Assembly (NCBI GenBank): GCA_025529335.1
Contig: JAMYHX010000002.1
Span: 1 to 64,000, forward strand
DNA length: 64,000 nucleotides
DNA from: Rhizopus sp. PT2906
Lineage: Eukaryota > Mucoromycota > Mucoromycetes > Mucorales > Rhizopodaceae
Direction: 5' to 3'
The notes under the pieces: model-generated
What the model saw: only the letters and a program-made list of their open reading frames with translations
Told to the model about the DNA's origin: nothing
Database searches by the model: none
Shown here: piece after piece, positions 11,423-22,002 of the stretch
How positions within the stretch are numbered: the first letter of the stretch is position 1
Layout of the letters: each line of letters begins with the position of its first letter
Translations under genes and position numbers: made by a program

Positions 11423-11737
11423 TGTATAAAGAATAACAAAGAAAAAATAAAAAATAAAAAAAGTGTAAAATAATCCAGTAAAAAAATTATGGTTCCGTCA
11501 AAGTCACAACTCACAGTTTGGCAACAAGACGAAAAGGAAAAGAGGAGGTGTGTGTTGTTATAGTTACGAGTGATACTATTTGCCTATCAAAATGAGTGAA
11601 AGATATGAATCAAGTTTTTCTTTTTTTGTGTATTTCTTGTTCAAATGACAATTTCCGATTTTAGATGCAATGATGCAAATTACGTATAAAAAGGCATAAA
11701 TTATTATTCCTTTATTTTATTTTTTATTTTTTTAATC
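11423..11737. promoter_or_regulatory. Divergent promoter region
   Basis: 315 bp between the start codons of the U2B''-like gene (minus) and the sphingomyelinase-like gene (plus). Poly-A (about 11440-11460) and poly-T (about 11707-11732) stretches flank the two starts. A TATA-like ACGTATAAAAAGG lies at about 11680-11692, 45-58 bp before the plus-strand start. No gene is seen. Confidence 0.4.
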
Positions 11738-14081
11738 ATGAAAAAGTGGATATTTATCTTTTTATTTTACTTTACAAATATCATTGCACAACAGGAACAA
11801 CAAAGGGTGATCAACTCTTTTGATATTTCAATACAACAAGAAAAGGCAAATGAGCTTACTGAGACATTAATTGAAACGGATTCTATTGCAACCTCATGCA
11901 GTAGTTGTATATCACTTTTACAAATATTAAAAAAGATGTCTGTATTCTCTGAAGCATTTTTAATCTCTACTTTAACAAAAATGTGTAAAAGAACAAATAA
12001 AGTAGATGATGATGTCGTAAGTAGAATCATAAAGTGATCACAGGCACACGGATTAAATCATCATAGTGTGAAGGAGTCATCAGAGAGCAAGCACCCATTA
12101 TCCGAAAAGTAATTCCGGTAGGTTGATAAGATTAAAAAATGATGTTTTATTTATATTTTATTATAGACTATGGATATATCCGGAAGAGATGGACATCTTG
12201 CATGTGCTGCCATCCTCAACTCTTGTCCCTATCCAGGTATATCAAGTACTTTATAGCGTATATATATCTGTATTTATGCCCTTCATTCAGAGGTTGAACA
12301 ATGGAATATCACATTTCCGAAACCTAAACCTGAGCTTAAGCAGGAACCAATAAAATCAAATGGTCAGACATTTACTGTCCTGCAGCTCAGCGATTGGCAT
12401 ATCGACCTTGATTATCAAGTAAGCTGTAAAATAACAATATAAATTGCATACTCATCCCTTATAGGCTGGAGCAGAAGCCAAGTGCACTAAACCTATTTGC
12501 TGTAGACCTGCATACACTGATTATACCAATATCACAAAACGAGCTTCTATGTGGGGTAAGAACTGGAGCTTATCTCTTGAATCTCATAGGCTAAACTTTC
12601 CGTTATTTTTTCCTAGGTGAATACGGCTGCGACACCCCACTGAGCCTGATTGAATCCATGCTGCGTTTCATTTCTACAGCAGAGCCTGATATCAAATTTG
12701 GCATTCTAACGGGTGATATCCCTCCTCACGAGGTTTGGTCTACCTTGCCATTCATCAAGACTAAGCTGATCCAAGATGAAACGTACCGTATACTTCATGA
12801 CTACTTTGACTCCCCACTATTAGTCAACTCTATGCTCTACCCTGCCGTGGGTAACCATGAATCAGCGCCCACTAATAACTTCCCCTTAAGACACTCAACC
12901 ATACCTTTTGAAAAGAAGTTTCTCGACCTGAAGTGGCTCTATAGAGCATTATCAAAGAACTGGCAAGGCTGGTTATCTCCCTTGTCTCATCCTTCTGTTG
13001 AAGAAAACACTGGAAGCTACTCAGCAAGACCCATCCGTGGCTTAAAGTTAATTAGCTTAAACACAAATTTTTGCTACACTCTCAACTGGTGGCTTTATCA
13101 ACAACCAGTGGACAAGGTAAGTCAATTGAAAATAGCAAACAGACTCTAGATGTTTACAATCTCAAAAGGATCCCAATGGCATCTTTGCTTGGTTAATCAA
13201 TGAGCTTCAGGATGCAGAGGATAATGGTGAACGTGTATGGATCATTGGTCATATTGCGCCTGGCGACAACACATGTTTCCATGACTACTCAAATTACTAT
13301 TCTCAAATCATCGAGAGATACTCTCATATCATTTCTGCTCAGTTCTTTGGTCACACGCACAAGTATGACGACAAGATTGTACTTTTTCTTTTGCTTGTTA
13401 CTAATTAAATCATATATAGAGATGAGCTGTCAATATTTTATAAAAACGGAAAAGAGCAAACTGCAGAGAATGCTATCTCTGTTGGATACATTGGTCCTTC
13501 CATCACACCTTTCTTAAACCTTAACCCGGGTTTCAGGTAAAAACTTTAACTTCTTTGGTATGAATATGTATTCATTAGTCATCAGAGTATACAAGGTGGA
13601 TACAAAGACTTTTGAAATTATCGATTCTATTACGTATTCAGCTGATTTATACAAGGCCACTGATTTGAATAATGAACCTGTAAGTCAACTCATAAGCTTA
13701 GTTCTTTTTTTCTTTCTTTCTTTCTTATTAAACTACATGTAGAATTGGCATGTGGAGTACTCTGCGAGAGAGGCCTATAGCTCAAGCCGTGCTCGACTCG
13801 CATCCTCTACTTCTCCATTGACTCCAGCTTGGTGGCATAATGTCACAGTAGATATGGAGGATGATGATACAGATACGTTTGAAAAGTACCGTCGTTTTAC
13901 TACCAAATCATCTCCTATAGCACGAGAATGTGACGACGAGTGCAAGAGAAAGGCTATTTGTAACATTCGTGCTGGTAACTCTGAGCATCGATGTGATTAT
14001 GACTCTGACGTGTTTGAGCCTGAACAAAAGAGACAAAAGACTGAAATGCATCTCTGTGGTCTGAATATATTTTCTCAATAA
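11738..14081 (+). CDS. Acid sphingomyelinase-like phosphodiesterase, secreted
   Basis: Secreted or vacuolar metallophosphoesterase that would hydrolyse sphingomyelin or related phosphodiesters. Domain order: signal peptide (MKKWIFIFLFYFTNIIAQQ), saposin-B domain with paired cysteines (CSSC, MCKR, CEGV, LACAA, SCPYP), then the calcineurin-like phosphoesterase. Metal-ligand motifs are all present: LSDWHID (D-x-H), LTGDIPPHEVW, GNHES, WIIGHIAPGDN, and FGHTH. The Cys pair around CTKPICCRPA matches the acid sphingomyelinase fold. Around eight introns are visible. The C-terminal region has further cysteines (CDDECKRKAIC) typical of the family's C-terminal domain. Exact substrate is uncertain because fungi rarely contain sphingomyelin; inositol-phosphoceramide or nucleotide substrates are possible. 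Confidence 0.9.
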
Positions 14082-14214
14082 AGAAAGACTGATATATATT
14101 TCATTCACTCCTGAATGTCTGTCAAAAGTATAAACTCAGCAAGTGGCTTTTTCAGATACCAAAACCTCAAAATTTTATTTTTTTTTGTTATTACTCTTAC
14201 TATTAGAACACACG

Positions 14215-15711
14215 ATGGCAACCAACATGGAAATAGCTGTCAGCTACCCTGCTTCTAAATTCGAAGCAGATAATACCATCACTAATCCTAAAGTCTTGGA
14301 GAAATATCAACTTGCTGCTGATGTTGTCAATGGTAACTATAACAAAAACCCAATCTATACAACTTGATCATAAACATCCTTTTCTTTAATAGTTACCCTT
14401 CCACTCGTTCTTGAAAGAGCTCAAGTAGGTGTCTCAGTCTGCGATCTATGTCAATATGGTGATGACCTGATCAACAAATATGTAAGTGTTTTCAATATTG
14501 AAAAGATAAAGAGGGAAGAAAACTCATTTTGAAATAGACAGAAAACATGTTCAAGTCCGCAGACAGAGGTGTTGCTGTCCCCACCTGTGTTTCCTTGAAT
14601 AACTATATTCAATACTTTTCTCCACTTGCTGAAAACGATGTCTATTTGAAGGCTGGAGATGTTGTTAAAGTGTAAGATCATTTTGAGATTCTCTTGATTT
14701 GTTTTACTAATGTCAAAACTATAGTGAATTAGGTGTACACATTGACGGATACATCGCTACTGCTGCCCACACAATCGTTGTGACCGAGAATAAGCAACAG
14801 CCTGTCACTGGCAAGGCAGCCGATGTGATCTGTGCTACCTACTTTGCATATGAAGCTGCCTGTCGCATGCTTCGTCCTGGTGTCAAGGTAAACAGTGATA
14901 TATGCATGAAGTAAGGAAAAAAAGAATTAACAATGTATACTAGGCATCTGAAATCACGCGCGTGATTACCGAAATTGCAGCCTATTTCCGATGCCAGCCT
15001 GTTGAAGGAACCTTTTCTTCGCCCATGAAGCGATTTGTTTTGCGTGCAGGAAAGGACATTGAAAACCGTTTCTTGGACGATTTGATTGTATCAGAATTGG
15101 AAAAATATGACTTTGAGATCGAAGCCAACCAGGTGTATCAGATGAACATTGTCTTGACCACAGGTGACGGACAAGTGAAGAATACAGATTTTAAACCTTT
15201 TGTGTATCAAAGAGATGTCAACAAGACATATCAGCTCAAGATGAAGTCAGCACGCCTTGCTTATGCCGAAGTCAATGCCAATCACACTGTATTCCCGTTT
15301 GCGACACGCGCATTGTCCAGCAATGCTAGTCGTCTCGGTCTTCAGTCCTTGCTCCAACATGAATTAGTTACTGCTCACCCCGTGATGCGATCTAAGCTGA
15401 ACTCAGACGTTGTTGCTCAATTCAAGGGTACCGTCTTGGTCAATGCAGATGGACCCACCCGTACGACACGTTCTTGGCCATTGCCCTATGTCCATTCTCA
15501 ATACTGCATACCCCAGCCTACGACTGCTGCTGCCGTCTTGAGCACACCTCCTATTAGGGAAATCAGACAGCCTAAACCACTGCCTGCTGCTGATGTAGAA
15601 TTTGGTGCACGCCGGATTGAGGTAAACAATTGATACACACATGTATAAAACTAATACTAATATACTTTTTGTTCTAAATAGAAGGAGGATGTTGAAATGG
15701 ATATGGAGTAA
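14215..15711 (+). CDS. PA2G4/EBP1 family protein (Cdb4-like, methionine-aminopeptidase fold)
   Basis: Pita-bread-fold protein without peptidase activity; its relatives bind ribosomes and curved DNA (fission yeast Cdb4) and affect growth. The preferred start is ATG 14215 (MATNMEIAVSYPASKFEAD), since the upstream in-frame Met at 14143 lies in low-complexity sequence. Family landmarks: GVSVCDLCQYGDDLI, AVPTCVSLNNYIQYFSP, KAGDVVKVELGVHIDGYIAT, TGKAADVICA, and the long C-terminal domain with AFATRALSS-like FPFATRALSS and HELVTAHPV. Five introns; the final exon encodes only KEDVEMDME. The Lys-rich nucleolar tail of animal PA2G4 is absent. It converges on the Spartan-like gene, with 129 bp between stop codons. 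Confidence 0.9.
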
Positions 15712-15840
15712 AAAAAAAAAAAAGTATTCGTAGATTTATTAGTTTTGATAGAACTTGTTGCATATTTTCTATTTGTAAATAAACACATATAAAGAACTCA
15801 TAAAAGAAAAAACTTGAAACTATGTTAATTGTTGATTACT

Positions 15841-16792
15841 TTACTTTTGGCTTCTTGTAACGTAGTCATCAAGAGGACCTCTTTTGACCTTTGTCTGTTT
15901 CTTGTCAGGTTCAGCAATCTTGATAAAGTTACCTCCACATGTTCTTTGATGTTCTGAATACCAAGCATCTGCTGGTTGTGGTGATCTAGAAAAGAAATGA
16001 ACAAAGAAAAGCGTTACGCAAAACACTTTAATATATACCTGTTGATTGATCGTCTTATAATTCCAAAATACGGCGATTTCATTTGACATGGCCCCTGTTT
16101 GATAAAATAAGTATATGAACACCGTTTAATCATTTGACTTTACATCACATTTCCAGACGTGTGTTTGATAGCGTTTTACTTCACTGTTGAAACTGCAAGA
16201 TATATCAGTCACTGCAGCCGAAAAAGAAGAGGTGCTCCTTACTTGTGACTAACGGTAATATTAAGTTTGGCTAGTCTGTTAATACGTTTGGCTTCTCTAT
16301 GAAATGCAGGACCATGTCCATCTGGATCAAAGGGTCAAAGGTCATAAGTTGACACAGATGCGTATTTCTTACCATAACCATCACGTACTTGTGTGATAAA
16401 GTGTAAAGCATGAATCATTTCGTGCTAAGTCTATCAATGAATGACTTTTTTTATTCCTTCTTCATTGCTTACCAGCAAGGTCTCTATAAGGTTCTTTTTT
16501 GGTCTAAGCTTGAGCAAAGGCTCGAAGAGACGAATAGTACAACTATTGTTTGAAGTCCCTGTGCAGCTACCTGCTCTATTGTTATATATAAGCAAAATGG
16601 TGTATCTTTGATGTATAAGCAAATTTACGACCGGGCCATCCTTTTTGACCACTCAACCTTTACATCAACAAGTTGGTTACTGAAATATAAGTTGTTAAAC
16701 ACCATGAACAGATTGTCTATGCTTGTATTCTTTATTTCATTCAACAAAGGCAATTCCATGCTCTGTTCTTCTTCCTTATTACTTGCCATCAT
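15841..16792 (-). CDS. SPRTN: Spartan-like SprT metalloprotease (DNA-protein crosslink repair)
   Basis: SPRTN cleaves proteins covalently trapped on DNA during replication. The joined exons start MMASNKEEEQSMELPLL, then DNLFMVFNNLYFSNQLVDV, then FEPLLKLRPKKNLIETLL and the catalytic HEMIHALHF (HExxH). DGHGPAFHREAKRINRL follows, supplying the third zinc ligand region. The zinc-ribbon end includes WKCD and WYSEHQRTCGGNFIKI, almost diagnostic of Spartan. A proposed splice from WSKRMARS to CTGTSNNSC uses GTAAAT...GTAG and keeps the frame. The product is about 230 residues, far shorter than human SPRTN. It ends KRGPLDDYVTRSQK with no visible SHP box, PIP box or UBZ finger. Confidence 0.85.
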
Positions 16793-16886
16793 CCAAAATA
16801 AAAAGAAAGAGAATAAAGAAAATGATGATTTATTGAGATGAGAGGGGGGGGTTTATATAAATCTATGTACAAACAAAGTCCAATAG

Positions 16887-17464
16887 CTAAGAGTAGTATT
16901 CAGGCTTTTTGACATTGACACCATATTCAGCTAAAGCAGCTGAAAGATCTTCCATAGTCAATACAGTCTTACGCTCCTACCAATATCATCAATATACATT
17001 CAACACTATTATTTCTAATATACCTTTCCTGTCTTTCTGTTACCAGATTGCCTTACTTTACAATGCTGAAATGCGTCTGTTGCAATATCTGCAATGAATT
17101 TTTGCGTGGCAAGTGCTAATAGACGTTTGCTATATGTTGCGGGATAAGTAAAAAGATCAAAGATGTATAATATAATCTTACATTCGAACGTCATCACAAT
17201 CAAAGCCAGATTTGCTTAGATAATAGTCAGTTACTGCATCTGGTATCTATCAAAGAGAAAGATATCAGTTTATGTTGTCAATATGTTTTCTCTTGCGTTT
17301 ACAATGGGTGCATAATTATCCATCAAGGCAAGAAATTCAGCCATCGTTCTCTCACGTTTTGGTGTCTCTTGTGTCTCTTGCTTTGGAGTACTCGAACTGG
17401 ATGTTAAGGAGGAAGGATGAGGCTGGATATTACTATTGTCTGCTGTGGGCGTTGGTTCAGTCAT
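16887..17464 (-). CDS. TAF10: TFIID/SAGA subunit TAF10
   Basis: Histone-fold subunit shared by TFIID and SAGA. Four exons read MTEPTPTADNSNIQPH, a Ser/Thr/Pro-rich disordered N-terminus, then TMAEFLALMDNYAPI, IPDAVTDYYLSKSGFDCDD, LLALATQKFIADIATDAFQH, and ERKTVLTMEDLSAALAEYG, ending KKPEYYS. These match TAF10's (A)EFL..LDxYxPxIPDAVTxYYL and LTMEDLxxALxEYGINVKKP blocks nearly continuously. Length is about 150 residues, normal for the family. ATG at 17464 was chosen over an upstream in-frame TTG. Its stop is 94 bp downstream of the start of the Spartan-like gene, on the same strand. Confidence 0.93.
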
Positions 17465-17943
17465 TTGAGCGATTAATGTCAAGTGAAAAAAAAAAAATCA
17501 ATCAACAGTGAAAAATTTAGAGTCTCCTTCAGTTATCGGAGTTTCATTTGGTATCTCTGAACAAGGTAGCTTTGTAACTGTGGATATGAAGAGTGGTAAA
17601 GAGCATTGTCGTAACTAACTTGCTTAATGTAAAAAGAAACTGCTCAGATATTATTCTAAATCAAGTTTGAGTGCATGGTAATGTCGGTCATGATAGCAGG
17701 TTTCACTTAAACTCTATAAATAAAAATCTTTATTTAGTCGAAATCAAGTAAAACAGCAACAATAGATTTCAAGAACAGGAGCAAAAAAGGTAAGATGAAA
17801 GAAAGACAAAGAGAAAACTGAAGAAACTCCTGGATAGAAATAGTAAAGGAGGTGCCCTCCCCCCTGCGGATCGAAACGTCTTTGGAAAGCTCTCATCCTG
17901 AAGCTGGTTCAACCTCTTGAAGGATTGATCAAAGAATCGATCA
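17465..17943. other. Intergenic between TAF10 and an unidentified gene
   Basis: No convincing gene. A minus-strand open frame of 60 codons (17769-17951) with a Phe/Leu-rich end exists but lacks homology I can recognise. It probably represents 3' UTR of the gene above it. Confidence 0.35.
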
Positions 17944-18430
17944 CTAGACATTTAAAGAGCCTATGCACCCTAATTTGAAAACGTGTATAAAATTCATCAA
18001 GAAGAAAAGATAAAGGAAAAAACGAGGTATAGCATTCAATGTACCAAGCCATATGAGCAAATAGCGTGCAGAAAGGGAGTCTCGGGCACGATCGTAATCT
18101 GCCTCTAGAAAACTACCCGAGACAAAAAATAGTACAGCAATAATGCTTCTAATGAATTGAATGACACAAAAGACATATAGATACATGTCATCTATTAGTC
18201 ATTAAAGAGTAGTTTTGAAGATACTGAGTCATGAAACTATCCTCTAGAGTATCATACTTGAAAGGACAAGCATAAAGAGAGCATCTATCGGCACATACAG
18301 GAAGTAAAGGTGCAATTGGGCCTGCAAAATGACACCTTTTCCTGTGAATAGAGCGTTTAATTTATCATCGAGCGCAAATACATCAAACACATACGAATTT
18401 CTATTTTTGTCGATCTACAACTTGGGCATT
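17944..18430 (-). CDS. Unidentified multi-pass membrane protein (start not found)
   Basis: Not recognised. On the minus strand an open frame from about 18418 reads IDKNRNSYVFDVFALDDKL and a hydrophobic helix (LHLYFLYVPIDALFMLVLS). It can be spliced in frame (GTATGA...TAATAG, about 67 bp) to the next exon beginning NDMYLYVFCVIQFIRS. That exon adds two more hydrophobic segments (VIQFIRSIIAVLFFVSG and LNAIPRFFLYLFFLMNFI) and stops at 17944. The in-frame splice joining two membrane-protein-like segments argues for a real gene. No ATG is found upstream before a stop at about 18419, so a first exon is missing or the gene is broken. It is divergent from the bZIP gene. Confidence 0.35.
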
Positions 18431-18602
18431 GGCGCGCGGTACGGCTTACAACAATATGGATAAATGATTAACCACCACAAAACTATCGCTCACGTGACAT
18501 AATAGAAAGTATATATTAAGGTACCAAAAGAGGTTTCACATACCTTTTTTCTTTTTTTTTCTGTTTCTTTTTTTTTTCTTTACCAGAAAATATCGAATAA
18601 AC
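18431..18602. promoter_or_regulatory. bZIP gene promoter with palindromic E-box
   Basis: TCACGTGA, a perfect palindrome of the Cbf1/E-box type, lies at 18490-18497. A TATA-like TATATATTAAG follows at about 18511-18521 and a pyrimidine tract at 18544-18580. All lie upstream of the plus-strand start at 18603. Confidence 0.45.
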
Positions 18603-19632
18603 ATGATTACTTCCATCAATGATCCTATTTTATGCAAACAAAATGCAACTACCTGCATTTACCCTGAACAGGACAAGTTACTATTGCTTAATAACAATAA
18701 TAATAATAGACGATCTAGTATAACCACAACAACAGCAGCAGCAGCAGTAACAACCACAACAACAACGTCCAATATGCCCGGTATTAATAATAATAAAAAA
18801 GAAAAAAAAAAAAAGAAAAAATTGCTAATAAGCAAAGGTATGATAGAATTGACCACTTCAAATACTTCAACTGAAAATACCGAAGAAGCCGTATTACCTC
18901 CGACCTATGCGAAATTACCGACAACTAAACTTGAAGAAGAGCCAAATCCATTTGAGCAGAGTTTTGAAGGTGCAACAAAGGCAGCTGAAATTATGCCCCT
19001 CCCACCAGAAAGAATAATACCTGATCCTATGTTGGATACAACAAGTAAGAAAATGGACTGCTTTAATCCCATTTGCATGAATTTCTTACTTTTTTTGTGT
19101 GTCATAGGAAATGCTAATAACAAACAGTCCGCTACAACATTTTATAATACATTTGATAATAAACCACAATCAGAAGAATCAAAGAAGCCAGCGAAGAGAG
19201 CAAGAAAGAATACGATCAAAGAGGCAACAACAATAGAAGATGAAATCAAACGAAAGAACTTTTTAGAAAGAAATAGAATTGGTAAATAGAAAAAAAGAAA
19301 TTCCTTAGGTCACGCCTTTCTAATAAAAAACACAAGCTGCTTTAAAATGTAGACAAAGAAAGAAGCAATGGTTGCAGAATCTACAAGCCAAAGTGGAATA
19401 TTTAACAGCAGATAATGAACAATATCACTTGCAAGCGAATGCATTACGTGAAGAATTGATCAATTTAAAGACACTCTTGATGGCACATAAAGATTGTCCT
19501 ATCAATCAACAAGCCATTCAGAATGCTTTAAATAGACCAATACCTGGTTTACCTTCTTTGGGTCAACCACCTTATGAATATATCAACAACATCTCTATCA
19601 TTCAACCTCCACTACCACCTCATCCCAAGTAA
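18603..19632 (+). CDS. ATF1: ATF1/AtfA-type bZIP transcription factor
   Basis: bZIP regulator of the ATF/CREB class; the fission yeast and Aspergillus homologues bind CRE sites and are targets of the HOG1/Sty1/SakA kinase. The N-terminus (MITSINDPILCKQN) is low-complexity with Asn, Thr, Ala and Lys runs. Exon 3 ends KRKNFLERNRI and exon 4 opens AALKCRQRKKQW, so an intron at about 19280-19350 splits the basic region. The leucine zipper follows (LQNLQAKVEYLTADNEQY, then LREELINLKTLLMAHKDCP), giving the family hallmark LLxAHKDCP. A first intron (about 19050-19112) has a length divisible by three and no stop, so it is easily misread as exon. The tail is Pro-rich. About 310 residues, shorter than AtfA, lacking the long N-terminal HRA/OSA domains. 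Confidence 0.9.
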
Positions 19633-20817
19633 ATTTTAATGTATATTATATGTATCTTTTTCTTTTATTATTAATAAATGGCATTCATGCAGAAAGTTGA
19701 AACAGGTGTCAGGGTGTAATAGTTGTTGATCCACATGAGCATTCTATTTTTAGTATAAGAAACCTTTGTTTTTCTTTTTTTTGAATTGCGTGTTGAAAGA
19801 AATGCATGGCGTCTGCTGTAGCAGATCAGAGTTCAGTTGGTCAATTAACTGAGCCTCATTCACAACAAACTTTCCAACATAAGTAAATCAGAATAACGAT
19901 TAAAAATGTTGGCATCACTCAATGTTGCTGACATGTATTCATAGTCTGTTTGTTCACCAAGAGAAGAGTGTAAATTAGAACACCAAAGAGAGAGTATTGT
20001 TATTACAATTCCATGTAGAATCATTAAAAAGACATTCACAAGATCCACCTTTATTATGTTTACATTTGTATTCCACTTGTTTTAAATTCAAACATGAAGT
20101 ATGGTCATTCTTAAAAGTGAAATTCAGAAGTAGTAGTAGAACAATTTTACTTAGAACAATCAGCTAAAATCTCTAGGACGTTCATTTTTCGAGTCAAATG
20201 TCCCATAATGGCAAAGCCTTATCATCAATCTTAACTCAGGGCAAGACATGGATCAGTTTAAAATAGGGATCAAGTCAATCAAGATCTTCGGCTTACTTTC
20301 TGGTGTTCTTTTTGTCTGGTGAGGCAAGATTTTATTCTCATCTTTAATAATCACCGCTTCCCTATTCGTACTTACAACAAACCTGACAATTTATCAATAG
20401 CGTGAAGTGATTGAAAAATTGTATTAAATTTATAAGGAAAACAAGACGCGGTTGACAGCATTTGGAGCCAATCAGGATTGCCTTGGAACGACAGACGATT
20501 CATTCTGATTAATCAACCACACTTGAGAATATATATAAGTTTCTACAATAGAATATAGGAATAGAATTTTGCTCATATATATTTCATCTGCCCTTTCTCT
20601 TTTTCTCTTAATAAAAAACAAAGAGTCACTCACAAAGAAAATATAATTAATGAACGATAAACCATTTGTTGCATTAGAGATGTCATGAAAAGAACAGAGC
20701 TACCAAAAATGGTGAACATTTGCATTGTTTACGATTTTCCTAATAAGTATACTTTATTGATTTATGAAGGAAAAAAAAATAAAGACAGGCTTATCCCTTC
20801 TTTTTCATATAAAAAAA
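19633..20817. other. Intergenic, 1.2 kb
   Basis: No gene is supported. A minus-strand stretch near 20020-20100 reads as a Cys-rich peptide (EYKCKHNKGGSCECLFN) but is open only briefly, with no start or continuation that I could fix. Near the right end a TATA-like TATATATAAG (about 20527) precedes a transcript leader with short upstream frames at 20650-20687 (12 codons) and from 20684. These could dampen translation of the CaaX protein gene. Confidence 0.35.
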
Positions 20818-21846
20818 ATGCAAGTGGATAGCTATGAACAGTACACGGATGAATTACTCTGTAGAGTCTTTGAAAATGCCAAACAAAATCAACTACTATC
20901 ATCTCCTATTTCCGACTGGTCAGCATCTCCGTTACTTTGCAAATCAATCGATCAAACTCCTATTCTTTCACCCTCTTTATCCAATCGATCAATCGAAAAT
21001 GCGTTTTCTCCGGTAATTAAATCGCCACAATCTGATCTGGTACCTAGCACACATGTTGATGTGTCTAGCCTGGACTCCAAGAGTATTATCTTGCCTCCTG
21101 CTCCTACTTCTCCTATTCCTCCTTCTCTTCCTTCCTCTCCCATCAAGCAGCAAAAAAGCTTTCTGCGTGATACATTGTCTAGAAAGCTAAGCCGAAAAAA
21201 AAAGGAGTTCAAGTCGGCCAAAAAGCCTTTGAAAGTGCCTTTGGCCAAATCGAATCCATCACAAGAGCCATTAGAGCCTAGCCAGGTACAACAGGAGCGA
21301 CCACAGATCCAAAGACAGCCTAGTTTCTGGAAGCCGCGTGAAGATAGACCAAATGAGTGGTGGAAGTCAAAGAAGGGTCAAGAAGAACAAAGCCTGAAAC
21401 AGCACAAGGTTGCATCCATAAGAGCTAAAAAGCCAAAACGCCCGATGGCATTCAAAACGCCCAAACGGAAGCCAGTAGCACATGCTGAAAAAAAGAAAGT
21501 TTCAACACAACCACATCGACCTGGTACGGTCATCATAAAGAGAGTACCTCAGAAGCAAGCGATTAGCGCAGATGCAAGTAAATCTTCAAATGAAACAATA
21601 GCCGTAGCACCTGTTTCAGCAGTTATGCCACAACCGGTTTATATGGTACAACAGCCTTACGCGATGATGCCGCCAGTGAACCATGCTGGATATTACTTGG
21701 TTCCTCCCATGATGCTGTCAGCACAGCAACCACAGCAACCACAGATTGTTTCTGAAAAGCCCAAACCTCAACAAGTGAAAAGAAAGAAAGCGACTACATT
21801 GCATAATCCTAGGGAGGCCTCAAATGATAAATGTATACTAATGTAA
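20818..21846 (+). CDS. Disordered Ser/Pro/Lys-rich protein with C-terminal CaaX-like motif
   Basis: Not recognised. Intronless gene of about 342 codons starting MQVDSYEQYTDELLCRVFEN; an in-frame Met 18 codons upstream is in A-rich leader and less likely. The protein is predicted almost wholly disordered: Ser/Pro-rich (PPAPTSPIPPSLPSSPIK), a basic stretch (LSRKLSRKKKEFKSAKKP), a patch RPNEWWKSKKGQEEQ, and a Gln/Pro/Met-rich C-terminal third. The last residues are NDKCILM. C-I-L-M fits a CaaX box (Met at X favours farnesylation) and the preceding Lys-rich stretch could help membrane attachment. Function cannot be assigned. Absence of introns is unusual among its neighbours. Confidence 0.6.
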   Translation: MQVDSYEQYTDELLCRVFENAKQNQLLSSPISDWSASPLLCKSIDQTPILSPSLSNRSIENAFSPVIKSPQSDLVPSTHVDVSSLDSKSIILPPAPTSPIPPSLPSSPIKQQKSFLRDTLSRKLSRKKKEFKSAKKPLKVPLAKSNPSQEPLEPSQVQQERPQIQRQPSFWKPREDRPNEWWKSKKGQEEQSLKQHKVASIRAKKPKRPMAFKTPKRKPVAHAEKKKVSTQPHRPGTVIIKRVPQKQAISADASKSSNETIAVAPVSAVMPQPVYMVQQPYAMMPPVNHAGYYLVPPMMLSAQQPQQPQIVSEKPKPQQVKRKKATTLHNPREASNDKCILM

Positions 21847-22002
21847 TCACTATAACTTCTTGCCTTAGATACCATTATTTAATAAACTTTGTCTTTATTA
21901 TTAGTTAAATAAAAATTCTCTCTTGAATCTCGACATAAGCCTGTTTTCATTTTCACAGTAACAGAATCAAGCATACTCGATAACTAGCAACATGTTACAC
22001 AT

